Origin: Variovorax boronicumulans
GTDB lineage: Bacteria > Pseudomonadota > Gammaproteobacteria > Burkholderiales > Burkholderiaceae_C
Assembly (NCBI RefSeq): GCF_007677875.1
Contig: NZ_VEDO01000003.1
Span: forward strand, 186,001-250,000
Direction: 5' to 3'
Length of the DNA: 64,000 nucleotides
Shown here: positions 37,502 through 45,163 of the stretch, piece by piece
Layout of the letters: every line of letters starts with the position of its first letter
How positions within the stretch are numbered: the stretch's first letter is position 1
Program-made: the position numbers and the translations under genes
Notes under the pieces: generated by a model
Databases searched by the model: none
Seen by the model: only the letters and a program-made list of their open reading frames with translations
Told to the model about the DNA's origin: nothing

Positions 37502-38857
37502 TCAGCTCTCCAGGTAGGTGATGGACGGGCGAATGGCTTCGCGCGGCACCAGCGTGGACCACACGCCGATCACCTCGCGCGTGCGGTCCTGGTGCGGCAC
37601 GCGCTTGCCCGTGTGCGCGATGCCCGAGACGGCCATCCCGTCGACCTCGCGGCCGACCTTGAGGGCCTCCTCTTTTGTCCGCGTGCGCGCGGCCACGCGC
37701 ACGGCGATCTCGTAGGGCTCGGGCCAATCCGCAGGCGTGGCCTTGCCGTGGATGGCGTTCATGCCGAGGAAGTCGATGCGCAGGTCGTCGGCCTGGAGAT
37801 TCACGATGCGAAAGCGCTCCTCCAGGATGCGCTTGGCCAGTTGCGCGCGGCGCAGCGCGCCGGGGCCGGCGTAGAAGAACATGTCCTCGCCGACGAAGCC
37901 CTCGGTGCAGCCGACCGAGGCCTTGAGCGTGGGCGTGCGCGGCTTGCCGCCGATGGCGCTCACACGCACACGGTCGGGGCCAATCTGTTCGAGCCGCGTG
38001 GTCGTGAAATCCACCACCACGTCCGGCGTGAGGTAGTTGGCCGGGTCGTGCACCTCGTAGAGCAGTTGCTCCTTGACCGTGCGCAGGTCGATGGCGCCGC
38101 CCGTGCCCGCCACCTTCTCGATCACGGCGCTGCCGTCGGCCGACACCTCGGCGATCGGGAAGCCGAAGTTCCAGGGTTCGGGCACGTCCTTGAAGCCGGG
38201 GTCGCTGAAGTAGCCGCCCGTGACCTGCGCGCCGCATTCCAGCAGGTGGCCGATGCCGTTGCCCGCACCCAGGCGCGCATGGTCCAGCGCGTCCCAGCCG
38301 AATTCGGCCATCATGGGCGCCATGAAGACCGACGGGTCGGCCACGCGGCCCGTGACCACGATCTGCGCGCCCGCGCGCAGGGCTTCGGCGATGGGCTCGG
38401 CGCCCTGGTAGACCTCGGCCGAGATGATGCTGCCTGCCAGCGATGCGAGCGGCGCGCCGGTCTCCATGACGGTGTCGGCCAGCTGCGCGATGCGCTCGGT
38501 CACGAGGCTGCCGTCCACGGCCGCGATCTTCACGCCCCGGTGTCCCATCTCCTTGAGCAATTCGGCGATGCGGGCCGCGGCACCGCGCGGATTGATCCAG
38601 CCCTGGTTGGACACGATGCGCACACCCTGGGCCATGCAGGCCGGCAGCACGGCGCGCATGCGATCGTCCAGGTAGGTGTCGTAGCCCGGGAAGGACGGGT
38701 CGCGGCGCGCGCGCACCTGGGCGGCCGAGATGGTGGCCTCGGCCATGGTCTCGAAGCACAGGTAGTCGAGCCGGCCCTGTTCGGCGTTCAGCTGCGCGGG
38801 TTCGACGCGGTCGCCCCACCAGGCCGAGCCGGAACCGATGCGGATGGTCTTGCTCAT
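37502..38857 (-). CDS. AtuA family (DUF1446) protein, N-terminal part as separate gene
   Basis: A 451-residue protein matching the DUF1446/AtuA N-terminal domain. It has RIGSGSAWWGDRVEPA at the start, DYLCFETMAEATI, a central VTGRVADPSVFMAPM motif and GGKPRTPTLKASVG. Full-length AtuA proteins are near 590 residues; here the remaining 120 are encoded by the next gene. The start overlaps the acyl-CoA synthetase stop (ATGA). It is usually found with acyl-CoA enzymes for branched or terpenoid acids, and a hydratase or related activity on a CoA intermediate is often assumed but unproven. Confidence 0.88.
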   Translation of the reverse strand: MSKTIRIGSGSAWWGDRVEPAQLNAEQGRLDYLCFETMAEATISAAQVRARRDPSFPGYDTYLDDRMRAVLPACMAQGVRIVSNQGWINPRGAAARIAELLKEMGHRGVKIAAVDGSLVTERIAQLADTVMETGAPLASLAGSIISAEVYQGAEPIAEALRAGAQIVVTGRVADPSVFMAPMMAEFGWDALDHARLGAGNGIGHLLECGAQVTGGYFSDPGFKDVPEPWNFGFPIAEVSADGSAVIEKVAGTGGAIDLRTVKEQLLYEVHDPANYLTPDVVVDFTTTRLEQIGPDRVRVSAIGGKPRTPTLKASVGCTEGFVGEDMFFYAGPGALRRAQLAKRILEERFRIVNLQADDLRIDFLGMNAIHGKATPADWPEPYEIAVRVAARTRTKEEALKVGREVDGMAVSGIAHTGKRVPHQDRTREVIGVWSTLVPREAIRPSITYLES

Positions 38858-40941
38858 TCGGATTCCTTCAGTTCGATCAATGCGTCGACGACCGTCGCGC
38901 CTTCACCGGCTGCGCCGAGCAGTACGGGGTTGAGGTCGATGGACGCGATCCGCCCCCGTGCGGCCACGATGGTCTGACCCACCTGCACGGCAATGCGCGC
39001 GAGCGCCTGCACGTCCAGCGGCGGGTCGCCGCGCGTGCCGGCCAGGAGCGGCGCGATGCGCAGGCGGCCCAGCGCGGCCACAACCTCCGCCTCGGCGAAG
39101 GGCGGCACCAGCAGCGCCACATCGCGCATGGCCTCCACGTACTTGCCACCGTCGCCCACGGCGACGACGGGGCCGAACTGCGGGTCGATGTGGGCGCCGA
39201 CCATGGCCTCGTGCCGGCCGCCCTGCATGCGGGCGACCAGCACGCCGTCCTGCGCGGCACCCATGGACGCCAACTTGTTCCATTGCTGCGTGAAGGCGGC
39301 GGCGACCGCGTCGGCGTCGTCCAGGTTCAGCGCCACCAGGCCGTGTTCGGACTTGTGCGGCACGTCGCGTGAGCAGGCCTTCACGGCCACGGGGCCGCCG
39401 AGTTCGGCGAAGGCCGAGCGCGCAGCTTCGGCGCTGCGGCACAGCCGGTGCGCGACCACCGGCACGCCCTGCGCGGCGAGCAGGGCCAGGCTGTCCGCTT
39501 CGTTGAGCAGGCCGCTGCCGGGGGGCAGGGTGGGCGCGGGCAGTTCGGGCGTTGCCGGCACGGGCTCGCGCAGCAAAGCCGTGTGCCCGGCCACCTGGGC
39601 CAGCGCGCCAAGCGCCTCGTCCTCGTTGGCATAGGTCGCCACGCCGGCGGCACGGAAGACCTCGGTCACGCTTTCCTGCCAGGCCGCCACGGCCACAGGC
39701 TTGCCGCTGGCCCGGGCGAATGCGGCCGTGTCGCGCGCGAAGCGCTCCACGTCGTAGCCGGCGCCCGAGACTGGAATGTGGATGAACACCATGTCGGCCG
39801 CATCGTCCTGCGCGAGCACCGGCAGCACCTCGCTGAACAGGCCGCTGTTGGACAGCAGCGCGGCCGTGATGTCGATGGGGTTGGTGGTCGTCGCGAAGCC
39901 CGGCAGCCGCGCCGCCAGTTCGCGCCGCGTGGCATCCGACAACGTAGCGATCTCAAGGCCATGTTGCTCGGCCGCGTCGGCCCCCATCACGCAGCTGGCG
40001 CCCGAGTTGCTGACGATCACCAGGCGGCGCCCGGCTGGCCGCCAGCCCTGCAGGTAGCCCGGGGCCGCCAATGCCAGGGCATGCGGGTCGCGCGCACGCC
40101 AGATGCCATGGCGGCGCAGGAAGGCCTCGACCACACGGTCTTCGTTGGCCAGCGCGCCCGTGTGCGAGGAAGCGGCCTGCGCGCCGCCGGCCGTGCGCCC
40201 GGCCTTCACGGCCACGATGGGCAGGCCGCGCTGGCGTGCATGGGCAGCCGTGGCGGCCAGCAGGGCCGGGTTGGCGATGTGCTCGAGGTACAGCAGCAGG
40301 AGCCGGACCTCGGGATCCTGCGCGACGGCCCAGGCCAGGTCGGCCACGCCCACGTCAGCCTCGTTCCCCGTCGCGTGCACGTGGCGCACACCCAGCCCGC
40401 GCTGGCGCAGCAGGCCATAGGCCATGGCCGCCATGCCGCCGCTCTGGCTGACCACGGCGACCGGCCCGTCGGCCGGCGGCATCTCGGTGAACAGCGTGGA
40501 AAAGCTCGCGATGGCGCCCGTACCGAAGTTGGCCAGGCCCTGGGTGTTGGGACCGATGAGGCGCATGCCCGCCGCGCGGGCCACGTCGCGCATGTGGTCC
40601 TGCTGCGCGCGACCCTCGGCGCCGGTTTCGCCGAAGCCCGAGGCGATCACGACGGCGCAGCGCACGCCGCGTGCGGCGCAGTCCTCCACCGCCGCGACGG
40701 CCTGATCGCCCGCGACGATGACGATGGCCATCTCGGGCACCTCGGGCAGATCGGCCAACGACGCGTAGCAGGCCAGCCCCTGCAGCTCGCGCCGGCTGGG
40801 GTTGATCGGGTACAGCCGGCCCTGGTAGCCCATGCGCTGCATGTAGGCGATGGGCCGGCCACCGATCTTGTTCGGGTTCTCGGAGGCGCCGATCACGGCG
40901 ATGGAGGACGGGTTCAGCGCGGCAGTGAGCAGGTCGGTCAT
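38854..40941 (-). CDS. ADP-forming acyl-CoA synthetase (acetate-CoA ligase family)
   Basis: A 695-residue fused NDP-forming acyl-CoA ligase. The CoA-binding domain begins ALNPSSIAVIGASENPNKIG. The succinyl-CoA ligase-like domain includes the phosphohistidine region ASSHTGALANED. A C-terminal ATP-grasp domain contains GGPVAVKACSRDVPHKSEHG and SIDLNPVLL. It makes a CoA thioester with ATP going to ADP and phosphate, probably reversibly. It overlaps both the crotonase and AtuA genes by ATGA junctions. Together with the CaiB transferase it gives the operon two different ways of forming the acyl-CoA. Confidence 0.93.
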   Translation of the reverse strand: MTDLLTAALNPSSIAVIGASENPNKIGGRPIAYMQRMGYQGRLYPINPSRRELQGLACYASLADLPEVPEMAIVIVAGDQAVAAVEDCAARGVRCAVVIASGFGETGAEGRAQQDHMRDVARAAGMRLIGPNTQGLANFGTGAIASFSTLFTEMPPADGPVAVVSQSGGMAAMAYGLLRQRGLGVRHVHATGNEADVGVADLAWAVAQDPEVRLLLLYLEHIANPALLAATAAHARQRGLPIVAVKAGRTAGGAQAASSHTGALANEDRVVEAFLRRHGIWRARDPHALALAAPGYLQGWRPAGRRLVIVSNSGASCVMGADAAEQHGLEIATLSDATRRELAARLPGFATTTNPIDITAALLSNSGLFSEVLPVLAQDDAADMVFIHIPVSGAGYDVERFARDTAAFARASGKPVAVAAWQESVTEVFRAAGVATYANEDEALGALAQVAGHTALLREPVPATPELPAPTLPPGSGLLNEADSLALLAAQGVPVVAHRLCRSAEAARSAFAELGGPVAVKACSRDVPHKSEHGLVALNLDDADAVAAAFTQQWNKLASMGAAQDGVLVARMQGGRHEAMVGAHIDPQFGPVVAVGDGGKYVEAMRDVALLVPPFAEAEVVAALGRLRIAPLLAGTRGDPPLDVQALARIAVQVGQTIVAARGRIASIDLNPVLLGAAGEGATVVDALIELKESE

Positions 40942-41723
40942 GGGGCGTGGTAGGTCGGCTTGCGTTTGTCGAGGAAGGCCGCGATGCCCTCGCCGGCCTC
41001 CGGACCGTAGAGGCTGGCGACGAAGGCGTCGCGCTCGGCATCGAGCTGGGCACGGTGTCCGCGGCCACGCGCGGCGTGCACGAGTTGCTTGATGCGCTGC
41101 TGCGCGGCACGTGGGCCTCGCGCCAGGCGTTCTGCCCAGGCCAGGGCGGTGGCGACGGCCTGGCCCGGCGGCGCGATGCGGTTGACCAGGCCGAGCGCCT
41201 GCAGGCGCTGCGCATGGGCCACATCGCCATCGAGCAGCAGTTCCAGCGCAGCCTGCGGCGGCAACGCACGCGCCAGCGCGTCGGAACCGCCGCCATCGGG
41301 CGACAGGCCGATGCGCACGTACGACATGACGAAGCGCGCATCCTCGGCGGCCACAATCAGGTCGCAGCCCAGCGCGACGGAGAAACCGCCGCCCGCCGCC
41401 GCGCCCTCGACCGCGGCGATCAAGGGCACCGGGCAGGCACGCATGGCCTCGATCCAGTCGTGCAGGGCGTCGAGGATCTGCGACTGGCCCTCGGCCGGTT
41501 GCTCCCGCTGCTGATGCAGCCGGCGCAGGTCGCCGCCGCCGCAGAAATGCGCACCGTCGCCGCACAGCACGATGGCGCCCAGGCTCTCGTCGGCCGCGGC
41601 GTCGCGGAAGTGCTGCGTCGCCTGCGGGTACAGGCTGGGATGCAGCGCGTTGCGCAGGTCGGGCTGGCTGATCGTCAGCAGCAGCACGCGGCCGCGGCGC
41701 TCTGCGAGCAATTGCGCGGCCAT
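40938..41723 (-). CDS. Enoyl-CoA hydratase/isomerase family protein
   Basis: A 261-residue crotonase. The oxyanion-hole sequences GAHFCGGGDLRRL and EGAAAGGGFSVALGCDLIVA are present. In classical hydratases two glutamates follow; here the region YVRIGLSPDGGGSDALARAL has Asp at the second position, which points to an isomerase or other crotonase activity rather than textbook hydration. It starts three bases after the stop of a binding-protein gene and overlaps the acyl-CoA synthetase start by 4 bases. It should act on the CoA ester made in this pathway. Confidence 0.9.
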   Translation of the reverse strand: MAAQLLAERRGRVLLLTISQPDLRNALHPSLYPQATQHFRDAAADESLGAIVLCGDGAHFCGGGDLRRLHQQREQPAEGQSQILDALHDWIEAMRACPVPLIAAVEGAAAGGGFSVALGCDLIVAAEDARFVMSYVRIGLSPDGGGSDALARALPPQAALELLLDGDVAHAQRLQALGLVNRIAPPGQAVATALAWAERLARGPRAAQQRIKQLVHAARGRGHRAQLDAERDAFVASLYGPEAGEGIAAFLDKRKPTYHAP

Positions 41724-41726
41724 CGG

Positions 41727-42701
41727 TCAGTCCATCTTGATGTTGGCGGTTTTCACGACCTTGCCCCACTTGGCGATCTCGCTGCGCAGCATTTGCGCGA
41801 ACTTCTCGGGCGTGGTGGGCATGGCTTCGGCGCCCGCGTCGTACAGGCGCTGCTTGACGTCGGGCTGGGTCATGACCTTCTGCAGGTCGGCACTGATCTT
41901 GGCCACGATGTCGGGCGGCGTGCCCTTGGGCGCGACCAGGCCGGCCCAGGAATAGGCTTCGTAGCCCGGCACGCCGGCCTCGGCGATGGTCGGCAGCTCG
42001 GGCAGCAGGGCCGAGCGCTGGGCGCTGGCCACGCCCAGCGCGCGCACCTTGCCCGCGCGGATCTGCGGCAGCGCGGTCGGCGCGTCGGCGAACATGAGCT
42101 GGACCTGGCCGCCCAGCAGGTCGGTCATGGCTGGCGCACTGCCCTTGTAGGGGATGTGCTGCAGCTGCACGCCGGCCTGCATGTTGAACAGCTCGCCGGC
42201 CAGGTGCGTGCCGCCGCCGTTGCCGGAAGAGCTGAACGCGATCTTGCCGGGCTCCTTCTTGGCCAGGGCCACCAGTTCGGCCACGTTCTTGGCCGGCAGC
42301 GAGGGGTGGGCCACCAGGATGATGGGGAACATCGCGCCGAAGCTCACGGGCACGAAGTCCTTCTCGATGTCGTAGGTGAGGCCCGGCTTGAGCGCGGGCA
42401 GCACCGAGTGGTGGATCGCGCAGACGAACAGGTTGTAGCCGTCGGCCGGCTGCTTGGCTGCGATTTCCGCGCCCACGATGCCGCCGGCCCCGGCGCGGTT
42501 GTCGACGATGCCAGGGTGGCCCCAGAGTTCGCCGAGCTTTTGCGCCATGGCGCGGGCCGTCACGTCGACGGGGCCGCCGGCCGGGAAGGGGACGGTGAAC
42601 TTGACGGGGCGGGTGGGGTAGCCGCTGCTTTGGGCGAAGGCCGGCAAGGCGACGAGCGAGGCGGTGGCCAGCACGAGCTGGCGGCGGGTGGGATGGGCCA
42701 T
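41727..42701 (-). CDS. Bug/TctC family periplasmic substrate-binding protein (fourth)
   Basis: A 324-residue receptor with a signal peptide cleaved near PAFAQ (about residue 24). Ligand loops are PFPAGGPVD (an unusual Val before the Asp) and FSSSGNGGGTHL, with HIPYKGSAPAMTDLLGGQV. A strong GGAGGAG lies before the start. It is placed between the MaoC-type gene and the crotonase gene, in the middle of the catabolic operon. The loop sequence differs from that of the other three binding proteins here, which hints at a different ligand. Confidence 0.93.
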   Translation of the reverse strand: MAHPTRRQLVLATASLVALPAFAQSSGYPTRPVKFTVPFPAGGPVDVTARAMAQKLGELWGHPGIVDNRAGAGGIVGAEIAAKQPADGYNLFVCAIHHSVLPALKPGLTYDIEKDFVPVSFGAMFPIILVAHPSLPAKNVAELVALAKKEPGKIAFSSSGNGGGTHLAGELFNMQAGVQLQHIPYKGSAPAMTDLLGGQVQLMFADAPTALPQIRAGKVRALGVASAQRSALLPELPTIAEAGVPGYEAYSWAGLVAPKGTPPDIVAKISADLQKVMTQPDVKQRLYDAGAEAMPTTPEKFAQMLRSEIAKWGKVVKTANIKMD

Positions 42702-42723
42702 GGGTATCTCCTCCGTTTGAATC

Positions 42724-43608
42724 TCAGGCGGCCAGCAGTGCGCGGCCGGCGTCGAGCACGGTCACGCCGCGCTCCACGGCGATGGCGCGGAACGCGACTT
42801 CGCCCGGCGCCGCGCTGCGGTACATCTCGAAGCGCAGCGTCTCGCCCGGATAGACCGGCGAGGAGAAGCGCGCGAACAGGCTCTTGAGCGCCTCGGGCCT
42901 GCCACCGCCCCAGGCCGTCAGCACCGCGCGGCCGGCGATGCCGTAGGTGCACAGGCCATGCAGGATGGGCCGCGCGAAGCCCGCGGCCTGGGCTGTGGCC
43001 GGGTCCGAGTGCAGCGGGTTGCGGTCCGCGCAGAGCCGGTACAGCAGCGCCTGCTGCGGCAGCGTGCGGATCTCGAGCACCTGGTCGGGCGTGCCGGTGG
43101 GCGGCTTGGGTGGGGCGGGCGGTGCACTGTCGGTCTTGCCGTCCTGGGCCGAGAAGCCGCCATTGCCGCGCGCGAAGGTGGTGTGGCGCACGGTCGCGAG
43201 CAATTGCCCGGTGGCGGCGTCGTGCAGTTCCTTGTCGTAGGTCACGGTGGCGCCGCGGCCTTCGCCCTTGTCGACGACGGAGACCACGCGGTGCTCGGCG
43301 CGCACGGTGCCGGCTGCCGGCAGCGGCGCGTGCAGCGTGATCTCTTCCTCGCCATGCACGATCTTCGTGAAGTCAATGCCGGTGGCCGGGTCCTGCATCC
43401 ACGAGCCGGGGAAACCCAGCACCACGGCCATGGTGGGCAGCGCCAGCGGCTGGCCGGCCAGCGTGTCGTTGACGAACTGCAGCTGCCGCGGGTCCATCGG
43501 GTCGTCGCCCAGGCCCAGCGCAAGCGCGTAGCGCATGCTGTCGTCCGCGGTGTAGCGGTGCTCGATGGACGGGAAGGTCCAGTGCTTGAGGGTGTCGTAG
43601 CTGATCAT
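42724..43608 (-). CDS. MaoC family (R)-hydratase with two hot-dog domains
   Basis: A 294-residue double hot-dog protein. The N-terminal half resembles the inactive MaoC_dehydrat_N domain (PTMAVVLGFPGSWMQDPA). The C-terminal half carries the hydratase 2 motif RNPLHSDPATAQAAGFARPI followed by HGLCTYG, with the catalytic Asp and His. It probably hydrates a 2-enoyl-CoA to the (R)-3-hydroxyacyl-CoA. I chose MISYDTLKHW at 43608; upstream in-frame codons run through an intergenic repeat (43641-43771) and look non-coding. It belongs to the thiolase-DUF35 group of genes. Confidence 0.9.
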   Translation of the reverse strand: MISYDTLKHWTFPSIEHRYTADDSMRYALALGLGDDPMDPRQLQFVNDTLAGQPLALPTMAVVLGFPGSWMQDPATGIDFTKIVHGEEEITLHAPLPAAGTVRAEHRVVSVVDKGEGRGATVTYDKELHDAATGQLLATVRHTTFARGNGGFSAQDGKTDSAPPAPPKPPTGTPDQVLEIRTLPQQALLYRLCADRNPLHSDPATAQAAGFARPILHGLCTYGIAGRAVLTAWGGGRPEALKSLFARFSSPVYPGETLRFEMYRSAAPGEVAFRAIAVERGVTVLDAGRALLAA

Positions 43609-43640
43609 GTGCGTGAAGATGAAGTGAGCGGACTGGCAGA

Positions 43641-43771
43641 GGCCGAGCGCAGCGATGGCCGTGTGTGACCCCGCTCCCACAGCTGTGCCCACGCCAAGGA
43701 GCGCAGGGGAAACTCCCACACGGGCCATCGCTGCGCTCGGCCTGGGGTTCGGGCCGTCGCTGCGCTCGGCC
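43641..43771. repeat. REP-like intergenic repeat cluster
   Basis: GGCCGAGCGCAGCGATGGCC at 43641-43660 is repeated in inverted orientation at 43723-43742 (perfect over 20 bases) and again, with one mismatch, at 43752-43771. The flanking GTGTG/CACAC bases extend the inverted pair with a one-base offset. The block fills most of the 177-base gap between the MaoC-type and fourth upstream binding-protein genes. The arrangement (two head-to-head copies plus a further direct copy) resembles bacterial interspersed REP/BIME elements. It could form a large cruciform or a transcript hairpin affecting expression across the operon. Confidence 0.7.
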
Positions 43772-43785
43772 GCGGCGTGCAAGTT

Positions 43786-44772
43786 TCATTCGATCGTGGC
43801 GCCTGAGACCTGGACGACCTTCGCCCATTTGTCGATCTCGGCATGGATGAAGCCCGCGAAGGCCTCCGGCGGGTTCCAGGCCGCGGCGAAGCCCTGGGCC
43901 TCGAAGCGCTCGCGCACCTCGGGCTGTTCCATCGCCGTGCGCAACTCCGCGCTGAGCTTGGCGACGATCTCGCGCGGCGTGTTGGCGGGGGCCAGCAGGC
44001 CGTTCCAGGCGATGGCCTCGAAGCCGGGCAGGCTCTCGGCCACCGTGGGCAAGTCCGGCGCTGCCGGCGAGCGCTGCGCGCTCGTGACGGCGATGGCGCG
44101 CAGCTTGCCGCCCTTCACGTGCGGCATGGCCGACAGCATGGTGTCGAACATCAGCTGGGTCTGTCCGCCCATGGTGTCGCTCAGGGCCGGCGCGCTGCCC
44201 TTGTAGGGCACGTGGCGGATCTTGGTGCCCGCCGTGGCGTTGAAGAGTTCGCCGGCCAGATGCGTGGACTGGCCATTGCCCGAGGAGGCAAAGTTCAGGT
44301 CGCCAGGCTTGGCCTTGGCCAGCGCGATGAGTTCGGGGATGCTGCGCGCCGGCAGCGCGGGGTTCACGACGACGACCAGCGGCCCGCTCGTGAGCTGCGT
44401 GATCGGCGCGAAGTCCTTGCCGAACTGGTAGCTCAGGTTCTTGAACAGCGAGGGATTGATGGCGTGCGCCGTGGTCGCCACGAGCAATGTGTAGCCGTCG
44501 GGCGATGCACGCGCCACGGCGGCAGCGCCCGTGTTGCCGCCGGCACCGGGCAGGTTCTCGACGACGAAGGGCTGGCCGGTCTGCGTCTGCAGGCGCTGGG
44601 CGATCACGCGCGCCACGATGTCGGTCGGGCCGCCGGGCGGGTAGGGCACGACCAGCTTGACGGGCTTGTTCGGGTAGGTCTGGGCGAAGGCTCCGTCCGT
44701 GCCGGCCAGGCCGAATACGGCGACTGCCAGGCCCCCCAGGGCCGCGGCGAGGCGGCGTCGTGTCTTGTGCAT
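43786..44772 (-). CDS. Bug/TctC family periplasmic substrate-binding protein (fifth)
   Basis: A 328-residue receptor with a signal peptide containing AAALGGLAVAVFGLAG and cleaved near GAFAQ (about residue 31). Ligand loops are PYPPGGPTD and FASSGNGQSTHL, with HVPYKGSAPALSDTMGGQT. GGAGACAAGC precedes the start. It follows the DUF35 gene by 24 bases and is separated from the next operon gene by the REP-like block. It is the first of four binding proteins in this operon and so the most promoter-proximal. Confidence 0.93.
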   Translation of the reverse strand: MHKTRRRLAAALGGLAVAVFGLAGTDGAFAQTYPNKPVKLVVPYPPGGPTDIVARVIAQRLQTQTGQPFVVENLPGAGGNTGAAAVARASPDGYTLLVATTAHAINPSLFKNLSYQFGKDFAPITQLTSGPLVVVVNPALPARSIPELIALAKAKPGDLNFASSGNGQSTHLAGELFNATAGTKIRHVPYKGSAPALSDTMGGQTQLMFDTMLSAMPHVKGGKLRAIAVTSAQRSPAAPDLPTVAESLPGFEAIAWNGLLAPANTPREIVAKLSAELRTAMEQPEVRERFEAQGFAAAWNPPEAFAGFIHAEIDKWAKVVQVSGATIE

Positions 44773-44796
44773 GCTTGTCTCCGGTCGTTGGTGATG

Positions 44797-45159
44797 TCAG
44801 GCCGCGGCGGGTGCGAAGCGCAGCAGGCTGCGCCGCTCGTGCGCGAAAGTGCCGGCCTGCACGCGGTCGCCGATACCGGTGCCCGGCAGTGCATGACCGA
44901 CCACGCGCGGGCCCTCGGCCAGCTCGACCAGCACGAGCGTGTAGGGCACGAGCGGGCGGAATGCGTCCGAGGGGGCACGGCTGACCACGCTGGCGGCCAG
45001 CACGGTGCCCTGGCCGCTCGCCTCGCGCCAGGCCAGGCGCTCGCTGCCGCAGGCCGTGCAGGCCAGGCGCGACAGGGTCTGCGGTGCGCCGCATTCCTCG
45101 CAGCATTGGTAGCGCAGCTGGCTCTGGGCCAGGCCTTCGGTGAAGGGATGCAGGTGCAT
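44797..45159 (-). CDS. DUF35 zinc-ribbon OB-fold protein, thiolase partner
   Basis: A 120-residue protein with an N-terminal zinc ribbon of four cysteines (YQCCEECGAP and ACTACGSERL) and a C-terminal OB-fold beginning GQGTVLAASVVSR with LVELAEGPRVVGHAL. Such proteins bind thiolase-like enzymes and are needed for their activity or CoA handling; in mycobacterial steroid degradation a DUF35 domain partners the Ltp2 aldolase. It starts four bases after the thiolase stop, in agreement with a complex of the two products. Confidence 0.9.
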   Translation of the reverse strand: MHLHPFTEGLAQSQLRYQCCEECGAPQTLSRLACTACGSERLAWREASGQGTVLAASVVSRAPSDAFRPLVPYTLVLVELAEGPRVVGHALPGTGIGDRVQAGTFAHERRSLLRFAPAAA

Positions 45160-45163
45160 GGGA

